64,000 nt of DNA from an uncultured Prevotellaceae bacterium (GCA_902790625.1 CADASP010000015.1:43034-107033), one strand, 5' to 3'. Positions 1 to 9,365 are shown, numbered from the stretch's first letter. Notes: generated by a model from the letters alone, not told the origin. Program-made: numbers and translations.

Positions 1-282
1 GTGATGAAGAGCACCACCATCAAGAGTGCCGAAGACGTCAAGACCCTCAAGGGCAAGCTCGAAGGCATGAAGGCCGACGTGGAGAAACTCACCAACGAGC
101 TGATGGAAGCCTACAAGGACAAGAGCCCCGAAGAGCTGATGAAGCTCGCAGAGAGCATGAAGGGCCTCGAAGAGAAAATGGATAAAGTGCAGAAAGAGGG
201 CGACAAGGAGATGGAGCGACTCAAGGGAGAAGCTGAAGCACTCGGTCTCGACCTCTCGGAATTTGGAGATCTTTTCGACTAA
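1..282 (+). CDS. Coiled-coil hypothetical protein, 5' end at window edge
   Basis: An open frame runs from base 1 (GTG, with an ATG at base 4) to a stop at 280-282, giving up to 93 residues. The protein is highly charged, rich in Lys, Glu and Met, and predicted by eye to be almost entirely helical, with heptad-like spacing over residues 8-80, so a coiled coil is likely. It ends in an acidic Asp/Phe-rich tail. No signal peptide or known motif is visible. The frame may continue upstream of the window, so this could be the C-terminal part of a longer protein. A good terminator follows at once. I do not recognise the family. Confidence 0.6.
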   Translation: MMKSTTIKSAEDVKTLKGKLEGMKADVEKLTNELMEAYKDKSPEELMKLAESMKGLEEKMDKVQKEGDKEMERLKGEAEALGLDLSEFGDLFD

Positions 283-306
283 ATCCTTTTTCTTCAACTT
301 ATAACA

Positions 307-347
307 AGCGCGGAAGGCACCACACGTGGGTCTTCCGCGTTGTTTTT
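307..347 (+). terminator. Rho-independent terminator
   Basis: A perfect 8-bp GC-rich stem (CGCGGAAG at 309-316 with CTTCCGCG at 332-339) is followed by a T-rich run (GTTGTTTTT). It lies 25 bases after the stop of the first gene. Confidence 0.85.
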
Positions 348-391
348 GTCCCTTCACCATGCTGGGCAAACAAAGGCCATATCGTCTATGA

Positions 392-431
392 AAATTTGGT
401 GGCGCTTTTTTGAAATTTGGTGGCGCTTTTT
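392..431. repeat. Two 19-bp direct repeats, 21-bp period
   Basis: AAATTTGGTGGCGCTTTTT occurs at 392-410 and again at 413-431. A near match (14 of 15 bases of the core) occurs on the minus strand at 43494-43508, so this is a small intergenic word family rather than a local accident. Confidence 0.75.
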
Positions 432-458
432 AAAAATCCCACGTGGTGGGATTTTTTT
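432..458. terminator. Bidirectional terminator-like hairpin
   Basis: An 11-bp stem (432-442 with 446-456) with a 3-base loop is flanked by A5 on the left and T7 on the right. It lies between two convergent genes and could stop transcription from either side. Confidence 0.65.
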
Positions 459-470
459 AAAAGCCGTAGC

Positions 471-524
471 AAAAGTTTATTCCACGACGTGGAACGATAA
501 AACCACGACGAGAAATAAACTTTT
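471..524. repeat. 54-bp palindromic repeat with 11-bp terminal inverted repeats
   Basis: The ends AAAAGTTTATT and AATAAACTTTT are perfect inverted repeats, and the interior holds the palindrome TTCCACGACGTGGAA. A related copy in the opposite orientation starts at 35154. Confidence 0.6.
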
Positions 525-545
525 CCATATTTATTCGTAATCTCA

Positions 546-2597
546 TCAGTTGATGAGGAAAATCTTCGTGTTGCCCTGATAGGTAGCCTTCACCGTGGCA
601 CGGCCTTCAACGATGGGACTCACCTCCACCTTCACACCATTCACGTTAGCCTGAGCCTTCAGCTTCGAGCCGGCCTTCAGAGGAGCATAGAGCTGATAGC
701 GGGTTTGGTCGGCATAGCCGTTCTGGTTGGTGAAGCGGATGGGCGTGGTGGGGATATTCAACTTCTGGCCATCGGCGGTGATAGTGAGCTCGGGCACCTT
801 GGGTGCTACACAGGCATTGCCGGTCTTTCCGAAGCCAATGCCGTGGAGGTCGAAGAGACCCTGCGGACGCTGCGGGCCTTGCGGACGACGGCCACCAAAC
901 TGCGGACGGCCCTGGGGCTGCTGGGGCTGCTCTACTTCGGGGCCGTCGACCACAAGGTAGATGGCGTGCTTGCCCGTGAGGCCCTCAACGGCTGGCACAT
1001 CGACAACGCAATCGGTTATTCCTTTGGCTTCTGCGGGAACATTGACGACAGCAATTTCTTTTCCTTTCCAAGGATCGTCGAGCAGCACGTGAATCTTAAA
1101 GGCACCCTTGCCGCTGGGCGTCAGGTTCAGGGTCAGGCTTGTGCCATCGCCAGCCTTTGTTCCCTCAAATGCTTTGCAACCCTTGGTGTCTTGAGCCAGA
1201 CCGCCAAAGCCGAAGTACTTGAAGCCGACGATGCCGCCATTCTGGATGCCGGCAAGGTCCATCGAGTTGTTCCACACGTCGTGGTTGTCCTGCATCCAGT
1301 CGTTGGCGCCCGGGCCATAAACGAAGCAGGCGTAGCCGGCGCTATAATAAGCGTAAGGGGGTAGACCGAAGATTTGGAAGCCCTCGCTGGTCACCTCGGC
1401 ACCCGTGTATTCGTTGCCGTCGCTGGCCTTGGCCGTCCACACATTATTCTTGGCGAAGGGGTCGTAGCCCGTAATCTTCACCACGCCGCCCTTGGCCACG
1501 GGCTTCTTGTCCCACGTAATCTTCACTGGGGCCACCATGGCCTGGCGGGCATTGCCGAAGCCACGCGGCGGACGGTGATAGAACACATACCACTGACCGT
1601 TGATTTCCTGCAGCGAGCCATGGGTGTTGTGGCCGAAGTTGGTGGTGATGAGCTTCGAGCCATCCTCGTTGAGCACCACGCCACGCGAGTCGACCAGCAC
1701 GCCACCCGAGCGCCAGGGGCCAAGGGGCGAGTCGCCGAAGGCATAGCGCAGGGCGCTGTTCGTGTTGCCCAGTCCATACTCCTTGCCCGAGTAGCCCGAG
1801 AACACCATCACATATTTGTTGCCCACCTGACGGATGCTGCTGGCCTCGAAGAAGTTGAAGTCGAGTGGGTTCTGCCCCTTGTAGAGTGCCTTGTACTCGC
1901 TGCCGGCCTTGTCGAGCAGACGGCCGTCGGAGCTGCTGGCGGGGATGAAGGGGTCGATGGGCTCGGTGCCCTCGCGCTTCGAGTACATCGTCTTTTGGTC
2001 GAGCTCAACAGCCGTGGAGTGCTGGAAGCCATAGAACACGTAGGCACGGAAGCCGATGTCGTAGTCCTTGTCCTTCTTGTCGGTGATGGTCTCGATAAAC
2101 ACCGAGGGGTCGAAGTCGATGAGCGAGCCGGGCAGGCACTGGCGGCCATCGTCGGTGAGGTTGATGGGCGTGAACGGACCATCGGGACGGTCGCCCTTAC
2201 ACACCATCGGCGTGCGGCGCCAGCCACGGCTGTGGGGATAGAGGTAGTAGGTCTTCTTGCCCGTGGCCTTGTCCTTCACTTCAACGAGGTCGGGGGCATA
2301 CATCGTGTCCCATTGCCCGTCGACAAACCACGAGAAGATGGGTCCCTCGTCGCGCCATTGCGAGAGGTCTTCAACGGGTGCCGACCACATGCGGATGTCG
2401 GGGCCGCAATAGGCCGAGTAGTTCACGTCGTGCGAACCGATGATGTAGGCACGCTGCTTGCCGGGGTTGTCGGGGTCGTCGAACACGCGGGGCTCGCCAT
2501 CGGGCACATGCTCCCACAAGGGCAGATAAGGATTCTGGGCCATGATGGCCAAGAGGCAGCCAAAAGCGAAAGTGGCTGAAAGGAAAAAACGTTTCAT
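546..2597 (-). CDS. Secreted glycoside hydrolase family 43 protein
   Basis: A 683-residue secreted protein. I start it at the ATG at 2597 because that gives a normal signal peptide (MKRFFLSATFAFG..., cleaved near AQN); a longer frame to 2633 would begin upstream of the promoter's expected start point. Residues about 25-385 have the five-bladed propeller features of GH43: an early Asp in a GSHDVNYSAY stretch, a DFDPSVF segment with the likely transition-state Asp, and FFEASS with the likely acid Glu. Residues about 390-540 resemble a carbohydrate-binding beta-sandwich. A Gln/Pro/Arg/Gly-rich insert (near 850-945) interrupts the C-terminal part. GH43 enzymes mostly remove arabinose or xylose from hemicellulose; the exact substrate is not readable here. 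It is divergent from the GH97 gene across a 190-bp shared promoter region. Confidence 0.85.
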   Translation of the reverse strand: MKRFFLSATFAFGCLLAIMAQNPYLPLWEHVPDGEPRVFDDPDNPGKQRAYIIGSHDVNYSAYCGPDIRMWSAPVEDLSQWRDEGPIFSWFVDGQWDTMYAPDLVEVKDKATGKKTYYLYPHSRGWRRTPMVCKGDRPDGPFTPINLTDDGRQCLPGSLIDFDPSVFIETITDKKDKDYDIGFRAYVFYGFQHSTAVELDQKTMYSKREGTEPIDPFIPASSSDGRLLDKAGSEYKALYKGQNPLDFNFFEASSIRQVGNKYVMVFSGYSGKEYGLGNTNSALRYAFGDSPLGPWRSGGVLVDSRGVVLNEDGSKLITTNFGHNTHGSLQEINGQWYVFYHRPPRGFGNARQAMVAPVKITWDKKPVAKGGVVKITGYDPFAKNNVWTAKASDGNEYTGAEVTSEGFQIFGLPPYAYYSAGYACFVYGPGANDWMQDNHDVWNNSMDLAGIQNGGIVGFKYFGFGGLAQDTKGCKAFEGTKAGDGTSLTLNLTPSGKGAFKIHVLLDDPWKGKEIAVVNVPAEAKGITDCVVDVPAVEGLTGKHAIYLVVDGPEVEQPQQPQGRPQFGGRRPQGPQRPQGLFDLHGIGFGKTGNACVAPKVPELTITADGQKLNIPTTPIRFTNQNGYADQTRYQLYAPLKAGSKLKAQANVNGVKVEVSPIVEGRATVKATYQGNTKIFLIN

Positions 2598-2630
2598 ATA
2601 AATAAATGTATAAAGGGTTTTTATTGGGGG

Positions 2631-2638
2631 CAAAGTTA
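2631..2638 (-). promoter_or_regulatory. -7 box TAACTTTG for the GH43 gene
   Basis: Minus-strand TAACTTTG matches the Bacteroidetes TAnnTTTG box and lies 33 bases upstream of the ATG at 2597. Two GTTCCAA words at 2670-2676 and 2691-2697 lie between this and the opposing promoter and could be operator half-sites. Confidence 0.7.
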
Positions 2639-2745
2639 GTAATATTGCGGGGAAATGATGCTATTCAGCGTTCCAAATACAATAAAAAATGTTCCAAGCT
2701 GCATTTTTTACCCCGATTTTGGGTGGTAATGAAGCAGAAAATGCT

Positions 2746-2753
2746 TATCTTTG
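2746..2753 (+). promoter_or_regulatory. -7 box TATCTTTG for the GH97 gene
   Basis: TATCTTTG lies 34 bases upstream of the ATG at 2788. It supports that start rather than the longer frame, which would begin at 2689, upstream of the promoter. Confidence 0.7.
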
Positions 2754-2787
2754 CAGCATTCATGCAAACCTACAAAAAACTATTAAC

Positions 2788-4782
2788 ATGAAATTATTGA
2801 AGACTCTTAAAATGATGGCGGTGCTGTGCGCCGCATGCTCATCGCTGATGGCCAATGCCACAGAGAAGGAGATTGCAAGTCCCGACGGGAAATTAGTTGT
2901 TGTGGTGAACGACGAGGGCGGAAAGCCCACCTATCAGGTGAAGCTCGCCGATGCCACCATCATCGAGCGCTCGCCGCTGGGACTGAGCACAAACATGGCC
3001 GACCTGACGCAGAACCTCACCATGAAAGACTGCCAAGTGCGCACGGTGAAGGACCAGTATGCGCTGAAGACGTGGAAGCAGAGCCTGATAAAGTATGAGG
3101 CCACCGAAGCCGTCTGCCAGATGGATGCGAATGGCTGGCACGCCCTCGACATCATCTTCCGAGTGAGCAATCGCGACGTGGCCTTCAGCTACAAATTATA
3201 CTCCAGGAGAGCACGTGGCGGCGAGACGCTCTCGGCCGTCATCACGGGCGAGGCCAGCTCTTTTGTGCTCCCCCAAGGCACCACCACATTCCTCTGCCCG
3301 CAGTCGAAGCCTATGACCGGCTTTGCTCGCACCGCACCTTCCTATGAAACCAACTACACCCTCGACGACGAGATGGGCAAGAACGGCTGGGGCGATGGCT
3401 ACACATTCCCCTGCCTGTTCCGCGTTCCGTCTGTTGCTGTATCACAGCAACAAAAAGCAAAGGATGGCTGGCTCCTCATCAGCGAGACAGGCACCGACGG
3501 CAGCTACGTGGGATGCCGACTGCTGAACGATGGAGGCGCGAAATACAAGATTGGCTTCCCGCAGCAGGGCGAGATGAACGGACAAGGCTCCACCTCGGCA
3601 GCCGTCGCCCTACCCTACCAGACGCCCTGGCGCACCATCACCGTCGGCACCACGCTGGCACCCATCGTAGAGAGCACCGTGGCCAACGACCTGGTGCAGC
3701 CCAAGTACGCGGCATCGAAGGACAACACATACGGCAAGGGCTCTTGGTCGTGGATCATCGGCATGGACGGCAGCTGCAACTTCGACGAGCAGAAGCGCTA
3801 CATCGACTTCTCGGCCGCCATGGGATGGCGCTCGGTGCTGGTGGATGCACTTTGGGACAAGCAGATAGGCTATGAGAAGATGGAAGAGCTGGCACGCTAT
3901 GGCCGTTCGAAGGGCGTGGGACTGTTCCTGTGGTACAACAGCAACGGCGCGTGGAACGACGCTCCGCAAAGCCCGAAGAACAAGATGGACCGCAGCGCAG
4001 TGCGCCGCAAGGAGATGGCATGGATGCAGCGCAACGGCATACTGGGCATCAAGGTCGACTTCTTCGGCAGCGACAAGCAACCCATGATGCAGCTCTACGA
4101 AGACATCCTCACCGATGCCAACGACTTCGGTCTGCAGGTCATCTTCCACGGATGCACACTGCCGCGAGGCTGGGAGCGCATGTACCCCAACTATGTGGCT
4201 TCCGAGGCGGTGCTGGCCAGCGAGAACCTGCACTTCGGACAAGGATCGTGCGATGCTGAGGCCAAGAACGCCGCGACGCACACCTTCATACGCAACGTGG
4301 TGGCATCCATGGACTTTGGAGGCTCCACATTGAACAAACACTATAATGCCGACAACCAGCATGGCACCACGCGCCGCACCAGCGACGTCTTTGCCTTGGC
4401 CACCGCCGTGCTCTTCCAGAGCAGCGTGCAGCACTTCGCCATGGCTCCCAACAATCTGACCGATGCCCCTCAGTGGGCCGTGCAGTTCATGAAGGACGTA
4501 CCCACCACATGGGATGAGGTGCGATTCATCGACGGCTATCCCGGCAAGTACGCCATCATCGCCCGCCGTGCCGGACAGAAATGGTATGTGGCTGGCATCA
4601 ACGCCCAGCAGGAGCCTGTGAAGATGAAGCTCGACCTCAGCCCCTTCTTCGCAAAGGGAGCGGTGGTGGACACCTATACCGACGATGCCCAGCTCAGCGG
4701 AACAGCCAAGCAGCTCACCCTGAAGAAGACCATCATCGACATCAACATCCCCGAGAACGGAGGACTGCTCGTAGTAGGATAA
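2788..4782 (+). CDS. Secreted glycoside hydrolase family 97 protein (alpha-galactosidase/alpha-glucosidase type)
   Basis: A 664-residue exported protein with an N-terminal signal sequence (MKLLKTLKMMAVLCAAC...). Layout follows GH97: an N-terminal beta-sandwich (about 25-290), a TIM barrel (about 300-580) and a C-terminal beta domain. The barrel holds KVDFFGSD, with Asp about 424 at the position used as nucleophile by the retaining, alpha-galactosidase-like branch; inverting SusB-type members lack this Asp. The ASEAVLASE stretch (Glu about 473) could supply acid/base chemistry. Length is normal for the family. It is first in a two-gene unit with a carboxylesterase 27 bases downstream. The family call is firm; the retaining and galactosidase assignment is inferred from the Asp. 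Confidence 0.88.
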   Translation: MKLLKTLKMMAVLCAACSSLMANATEKEIASPDGKLVVVVNDEGGKPTYQVKLADATIIERSPLGLSTNMADLTQNLTMKDCQVRTVKDQYALKTWKQSLIKYEATEAVCQMDANGWHALDIIFRVSNRDVAFSYKLYSRRARGGETLSAVITGEASSFVLPQGTTTFLCPQSKPMTGFARTAPSYETNYTLDDEMGKNGWGDGYTFPCLFRVPSVAVSQQQKAKDGWLLISETGTDGSYVGCRLLNDGGAKYKIGFPQQGEMNGQGSTSAAVALPYQTPWRTITVGTTLAPIVESTVANDLVQPKYAASKDNTYGKGSWSWIIGMDGSCNFDEQKRYIDFSAAMGWRSVLVDALWDKQIGYEKMEELARYGRSKGVGLFLWYNSNGAWNDAPQSPKNKMDRSAVRRKEMAWMQRNGILGIKVDFFGSDKQPMMQLYEDILTDANDFGLQVIFHGCTLPRGWERMYPNYVASEAVLASENLHFGQGSCDAEAKNAATHTFIRNVVASMDFGGSTLNKHYNADNQHGTTRRTSDVFALATAVLFQSSVQHFAMAPNNLTDAPQWAVQFMKDVPTTWDEVRFIDGYPGKYAIIARRAGQKWYVAGINAQQEPVKMKLDLSPFFAKGAVVDTYTDDAQLSGTAKQLTLKKTIIDINIPENGGLLVVG

Positions 4783-4809
4783 ACAAATAGGGCTTATTAT
4801 TGGTTTGAT

Positions 4810-6384
4810 ATGAGAAACCTGAAATCAATTCTTTTCGCCATTTGCCTTTTCATGGCATCGGCGAACATGATGGGCCAGCCGCTACTGAAGACCCATGTAG
4901 AGACGGGCGACGTGGAAGGAATAGCCGACGGCTCGCTCGCAGTATTCAAGGCCATCCCCTATGCAGCGCCACCTGTGGGCGACCTGCGATGGCGCGAGCC
5001 ACAACCCGCCAAGCCCTGGGAGGGAGTGCTCAAGGCCACCGACTTCGGCCCGTTGCCTCCGCAGCCCACACGCCCAGGACGCACGGCCGACATGATGAGC
5101 GAGGACTGCCTCTACTTAGGCATCGCCACGCCCGCCAAGAGCACCAGCGACCTGCTGCCCGTGATGGTATGGATTCATGGCGGCGGATTCCAGACCGAAT
5201 GGTATGGCGGCGACCTGTGGAAGCATCTGGCCCTGCGCGGCGTGGTCATCGTCAGCATCGAATACCGCACCGGTGCCCTCGGCTTCATGGCCCATCCTGA
5301 ACTGACGAAAGAGTCGAAGAACGGCCATTCGGGCAACTACGGTCTGCTCGACCAGATTTATGCCCTGCAATGGGTGCAGCGCAACATCGCCAGTTTCGGT
5401 GGCAACCCTGCCAACGTCACCATCTTCGGCGAGAGTGCTGGTGCCATCAGCTGCAGCATCCTCTGCGCCTCGCCACTGGCCAAGGGACTCTTCCACCGCT
5501 GCATCAGCCAAAGCGGAGGCTCGTTTGCACCGTGGAGCGACAAGCCGCGTTCCTTGGGCTTGGATGCCTCGCAGAAAGGTGCCGAGCAGCAGGGATTGGC
5601 CTTCCAGAAACATCTGAAGAAGAAGAACCTGAAGCAGCTGCGCAAGATGGATGCCATGGAGCTCTGCGGCAACGATGTGGGCTTCGGGGGGTTCTGGCCC
5701 TGTGTCGACGGCTATGTCATCTGCGACGACCAGTACCGTCTCTACGAGCGCGGCCAGTATAACGACGTTCCCGTCATCGTGATGACCAACAGCGATGAGG
5801 GTGCCCTCTTCACGCCCGGCAACATCAAGGCCGACGACTACCAGAAGCAGGTGCGCAACGTCTTCGGCTCATGGGCCGACGAGGCATTGAAGGCCTATCC
5901 TGGCAACACCGACGACGAGGCCTGGCACGGCAACGCCGACGCCTTCCGCGACATGGGGTTCGCATGGCCGTCGTACGCTTGGGTGAAGCTGCAGGCCAAG
6001 ACGGGCAAGAGCCCCGCCTATGCCGCCTACCTGGCACAGCCATCGAAGCGGAGCTTCTCGCAAGACCGTCGACGCAAAGGTGTGGCACATGCCGACGACA
6101 TCCTCTACCTCAACGGCGAGTTCCTCACCCAGCCCGACAAATACCCTGCCGAGGCTGCCGTAGCCGAAATCATCCAACAGTATTGGGTGAACTTCGCCAC
6201 GACGGGCAATCCCAACGCCAAGGGCCTACCCTACTGGCCCACCTTCGACGAGACTAAGCCCACCACCATGCAGTTTGCCAACGGCGCCTCGCTCATCATG
6301 CGCCCCAACAAGGAACAAATAGACTTCGTTGACCGCTACTACCGCTGGAAACGCGAACAGACCGAGAAGGAACGCCAGCAGTAG
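4810..6384 (+). CDS. Secreted type B carboxylesterase
   Basis: A 524-residue alpha/beta-hydrolase of the COesterase family (PF00135 type) with a signal peptide ending near MMGQ. The oxyanion-hole motif WIHGGGF is at about 131-137, the nucleophile motif GESAG at 207-211 (Ser209), the acid is likely Glu in NSDEGALF, and the catalytic His is likely in GVAHADDILY. The early motifs AIPYAAPPVGDLRW and SEDCLYL are family hallmarks. It lies 27 bases after the GH97 gene on the same strand, so the pair is probably co-transcribed, and it may remove ester groups from the same glycan. The substrate is unknown. Confidence 0.9.
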   Translation: MRNLKSILFAICLFMASANMMGQPLLKTHVETGDVEGIADGSLAVFKAIPYAAPPVGDLRWREPQPAKPWEGVLKATDFGPLPPQPTRPGRTADMMSEDCLYLGIATPAKSTSDLLPVMVWIHGGGFQTEWYGGDLWKHLALRGVVIVSIEYRTGALGFMAHPELTKESKNGHSGNYGLLDQIYALQWVQRNIASFGGNPANVTIFGESAGAISCSILCASPLAKGLFHRCISQSGGSFAPWSDKPRSLGLDASQKGAEQQGLAFQKHLKKKNLKQLRKMDAMELCGNDVGFGGFWPCVDGYVICDDQYRLYERGQYNDVPVIVMTNSDEGALFTPGNIKADDYQKQVRNVFGSWADEALKAYPGNTDDEAWHGNADAFRDMGFAWPSYAWVKLQAKTGKSPAYAAYLAQPSKRSFSQDRRRKGVAHADDILYLNGEFLTQPDKYPAEAAVAEIIQQYWVNFATTGNPNAKGLPYWPTFDETKPTTMQFANGASLIMRPNKEQIDFVDRYYRWKREQTEKERQQ

Positions 6385-6415
6385 TCAACCTGTCGTTTGA
6401 CAAAGTCACACGAAG

Positions 6416-6460
6416 AACCCCTTCTTCCCCTGCCGTCGTAAAGCAAGGAAAGAAGGGGTT
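6416..6460. terminator. Strong hairpin between convergent genes
   Basis: AACCCCTTCTT (6416-6426) pairs with AAGAAGGGGTT (6450-6460), with further pairing inward. There is no clear T run, so it is terminator-like. It lies between the carboxylesterase and the leftward surface-protein operon. Confidence 0.6.
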
Positions 6461-6493
6461 GAAGTTGCGGGGGCGGGGGAAATGGAGGGAAGC

Positions 6494-6673
6494 TTATTCT
6501 TCCTCCTCGTCCCAACCAGCCTCGCGCGACATAGCATCCGTGGTGGAACCACCGCCGTAGTGAAGGCCGGCAGCGCCTTCAACGCCAGTTACTGTACCTT
6601 CGCTAACGCAGAACATCCCTGTTGCTCGTAAATACACCACTATCGTTGTGGGGGTCGAATAGTTCTTTTTCAT
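6494..6673 (-). CDS. Small protein with MKKxYxxPT start and acidic tail
   Basis: A 59-residue protein starting MKKNYSTPTTIVVYL, continuing through MFCVSEG and a Gly-rich middle (GGGSTT), and ending GWDEEEE. A longer start at 6688 adds five residues (MNISN); I prefer the MKK start because short Bacteroidales proteins of this style normally begin MKKxYxxPxxxVV. From memory such peptides are common and uncharacterised in Prevotella and Bacteroides. There is no clear signal peptide or lipobox. It lies 24 bases after the stop of the beta-helix surface protein, on the same strand and without a promoter of its own, so the two are probably one operon. Confidence 0.65.
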   Translation of the reverse strand: MKKNYSTPTTIVVYLRATGMFCVSEGTVTGVEGAAGLHYGGGSTTDAMSREAGWDEEEE

Positions 6674-6697
6674 ATTGCTGATATTCATTTAAATACT

Positions 6698-9139
6698 TTA
6701 TTTAACAACCACCTTTCGTCCGTTCAGGATATACAGACCCTTCGTTGTGGGCTGCTTGTAGAGCTTCATGCCGTTCAGCGAGAACCATCCCTCCTTCAGG
6801 ACTTCTGTCTCTTTGGCCATAGTGACGATGCCAGTCGTTTCGTCGTCGAAGTTCATAACGATAGTGCGTACGCTGGCAGGATCACCAGCTACGATGCCGT
6901 TGTTCAGCTGGAAGTATGCGCGGCAAGCGCCTATGGTCATAGCACCATTGGGGTAGTAGAGCGTACTTTTATTTTCGGTATTGACACCTATGTAGAGTAT
7001 CGTGTTGTCGCCTCCCTCGCCAAAGCTGATGGGGTCGTAGCTGCCGACGAAGCTTACGTAGCCGTCTGTAGAATCGATTGTCTGTGCTTCTTTGTTCAAA
7101 ACTTTCACACCCTCAAAAGTAGGATCAGTGATAGTCTCACCGCTGGTCCACTTCACGATGTAAGGCTTGCCAGCTTCAATCGAATTAACATCGGAAAAAT
7201 CGAGGGTGAGTGTGCCGTTATTAAAGCCAGATGTCTGGGTTGTAAATTTCTTCACCTTTGCACCTTGTAGCGGAGTGCCCGTAAAGCTGCTGAGTGCAAA
7301 GGGCAGGCACAGCGTGTTCCAATTGTCGTTCTTCACAAAGGTACGACCGCTAAGGACAACCTTGGCAACTTTGTTGTTGAAGCTGCTCAGCTTACCGCTA
7401 TTTGCTTCATCATTGGCGAGTTCAAGGGTCCTTACAAAAAGGCGTGCCTCTGTTTCAGTATCATTCAAAGCGAGTTCATACCCTTCCTCGTCGCTAGAGA
7501 AATTATTTAATGAACCATTATTCTCCAGACCGCTGGTGAAGACTAAGTCAGATAAAGCTGTTTGCACGCCAATGGATGACCCCTCAATGCTGCCAAGGAT
7601 TGTGATAGCAGTATTCAGATAGAGGTTATCTGGTGCGGTGACCACCGTTGTTTTTTGGATCTTATACATGTTGTCATGGATTTGCACATCGCCCTGGATG
7701 TTGATAGTGCCATTATCTGCGACATACACACCTGCGCCTTTGCAATTTTCCTTTGTGCTCACGTTACCAGTGATGGTGGCACCATTGATGTTCAGCGTTC
7801 CAACGTTGTAGATACCACCGCCGTCACCCTGAGTATAGTTTTCAGTAATGGTGGTACCATTGATGTTCAGCGTGCCAGCATTATAGATACCGCCACCGTT
7901 GCCAGTGTTCTTACCGCCAGTGATGGTACCGCCGTTGATGGTCAGTGTTCCGCCCTGCTCCACCTTAATGACGTAGCCATCAGACTTTGCTTCAGCAAAC
8001 TTCAGGTCGCGGTCGAGAGTGCCGTCCAGATTGATCGTAAAATCTTTTCCTGCAGGCACTACAAGAGCTTCATCCTTTGTTCCTGCAATAACTCCATGCA
8101 GCTCGATTTGTCCGCCGTTTGCCATTTTCTTATTCAAATCCTCCCATGTAGGATTATGCTTCACTATATAATAATAATTATTATTAACGGCATTAAAGTC
8201 TGCAGCAGCCACTTCTTCAACATAGTAGGAATATTCTTCTCCGTCTTCAGGGATTTCCATTACTACTTCAGTCACCACTTTCTGGCCCTGTGCATTCTCA
8301 GGCTCACCGAAATGGCTCACCCAGTATGCTTTCTCAAGCGTATGTGTGCCATTATGCATATCGTGGGAAAACTCACACGAACCAGTGATTTTGTTATTCT
8401 CGATGTTGATTTCCGAGGGGTTGAACAGGCAGTTGTTGAGCGTAGCAGCAGCCTTGTTGATGCCGATGAATCCAGCGGAATACTGGTAGTCCTTACCAAG
8501 GAACTTGCCATCGAACCAGGAGTTGGTAATCGTGGCGTCACCTTCGGCGATGCCGATGAAGCCACCGTGGTTGCCATAATTGCTACCTGTGCTCACATAG
8601 TTTGCAGTAATGGCAACGCTGACCTGACATTTTTCAATCGTGCAGGCACCATCGCTTTGTTTATTGCCAGTTGAGCCAACCAGACCGCTGGCCCACGGAC
8701 CGGTAGTCGTAACGGTACCAGTCACATGCAGGTTCTTGATGGTTGCATTCTTGACGTATGCAAATGGAGAGCAGTAGCCCTTCTCATATTTCCAATAATT
8801 TTCATCAGCTGAATTCAAAGTGATGTTAAGCACTTTATTATTTCCGTCGAAAGTGCCGGCAAAGCGCATTCTATACATTTCCTTTTCGGCGTCCGTCTTG
8901 GCCTGGTTGATTTGACGGCCTATGGGTCTGGTGACAGAGATGTCCTCAGTTAGTTGAAAGGTCATTCCCGCACAATCGTTGCCTGATGCAACGTATTCGG
9001 CAAGATTGTTCCAGTCTGCTTCAGACTGAATCAAATTGACCGTTTCTGTTGAATAGTCTGCCCACGCCCCAGCGGAAGTGAACGTAGCGAAGAGCAGCGT
9101 CATGGCTACCCGTACCAAATTAATTGTTTTCTTTTTCAT
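6698..9139 (-). CDS. Secreted right-handed beta-helix surface protein
   Basis: An 813-residue exported protein with a signal peptide ending near SAGAWA. Residues about 30-300 contain GLUG-like segments (GGFIGIAEGDATI, SAGFIGINKAAATL) typical of bacterial adhesins. Residues about 400-500 are a beta-helix of repeating rungs (GTLNINGTTITENYT, then GTLNINGATITGNVS) with GGGIYN turns. The last 60 residues end in GWFSLNGMKLYK...GLYILNGRKVVVK, the short C-terminal sorting tail common on Prevotella surface proteins. No catalytic motif is visible. It is probably surface-displayed or secreted; the ligand is unknown. It heads the unit that also carries the small acidic-tailed protein. Confidence 0.8.
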   Translation of the reverse strand: MKKKTINLVRVAMTLLFATFTSAGAWADYSTETVNLIQSEADWNNLAEYVASGNDCAGMTFQLTEDISVTRPIGRQINQAKTDAEKEMYRMRFAGTFDGNNKVLNITLNSADENYWKYEKGYCSPFAYVKNATIKNLHVTGTVTTTGPWASGLVGSTGNKQSDGACTIEKCQVSVAITANYVSTGSNYGNHGGFIGIAEGDATITNSWFDGKFLGKDYQYSAGFIGINKAAATLNNCLFNPSEINIENNKITGSCEFSHDMHNGTHTLEKAYWVSHFGEPENAQGQKVVTEVVMEIPEDGEEYSYYVEEVAAADFNAVNNNYYYIVKHNPTWEDLNKKMANGGQIELHGVIAGTKDEALVVPAGKDFTINLDGTLDRDLKFAEAKSDGYVIKVEQGGTLTINGGTITGGKNTGNGGGIYNAGTLNINGTTITENYTQGDGGGIYNVGTLNINGATITGNVSTKENCKGAGVYVADNGTINIQGDVQIHDNMYKIQKTTVVTAPDNLYLNTAITILGSIEGSSIGVQTALSDLVFTSGLENNGSLNNFSSDEEGYELALNDTETEARLFVRTLELANDEANSGKLSSFNNKVAKVVLSGRTFVKNDNWNTLCLPFALSSFTGTPLQGAKVKKFTTQTSGFNNGTLTLDFSDVNSIEAGKPYIVKWTSGETITDPTFEGVKVLNKEAQTIDSTDGYVSFVGSYDPISFGEGGDNTILYIGVNTENKSTLYYPNGAMTIGACRAYFQLNNGIVAGDPASVRTIVMNFDDETTGIVTMAKETEVLKEGWFSLNGMKLYKQPTTKGLYILNGRKVVVK

Positions 9140-9222
9140 TTTTTGTTAACTCATATTGTTGTTAAACGATATTTCTGCATCAGGCACAGCAGGGAGATAA
9201 CCATGCATGGCCAAATCGGGTG

Positions 9223-9230
9223 CAAAGGTA
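9223..9230 (-). promoter_or_regulatory. -7 box TACCTTTG for the beta-helix protein
   Basis: Minus-strand TACCTTTG, 83 bases upstream of the ATG at 9139, leaving a leader of about 75 bases. Confidence 0.65.
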
Positions 9231-9349
9231 TGGCTATATATTTATAAAAGGTGTGCAAAAAATGAGAATGGTGTGTGATTTAAAACAAAAAAAGTGTAGA
9301 AATTGTCGAAATTTACACACTTTTCATCGTTCTTTCTTGTATAAAATTG

Positions 9350-9357
9350 TAATTTTG
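9350..9357 (+). promoter_or_regulatory. -7 box TAATTTTG for the AraC regulator
   Basis: TAATTTTG ends 8 bases before the ATG at 9366, so the leader would be extremely short or absent if that ATG is used. A later in-frame ATG is at 9375. Confidence 0.6.
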
Positions 9358-9365
9358 CAGTCGCT

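Noticed and set aside
340..540. 66-residue plus-strand frame after the first gene
   Set aside because: It is composed of the AAATTTGGTGGCGC direct repeats, a hairpin and a palindromic element.
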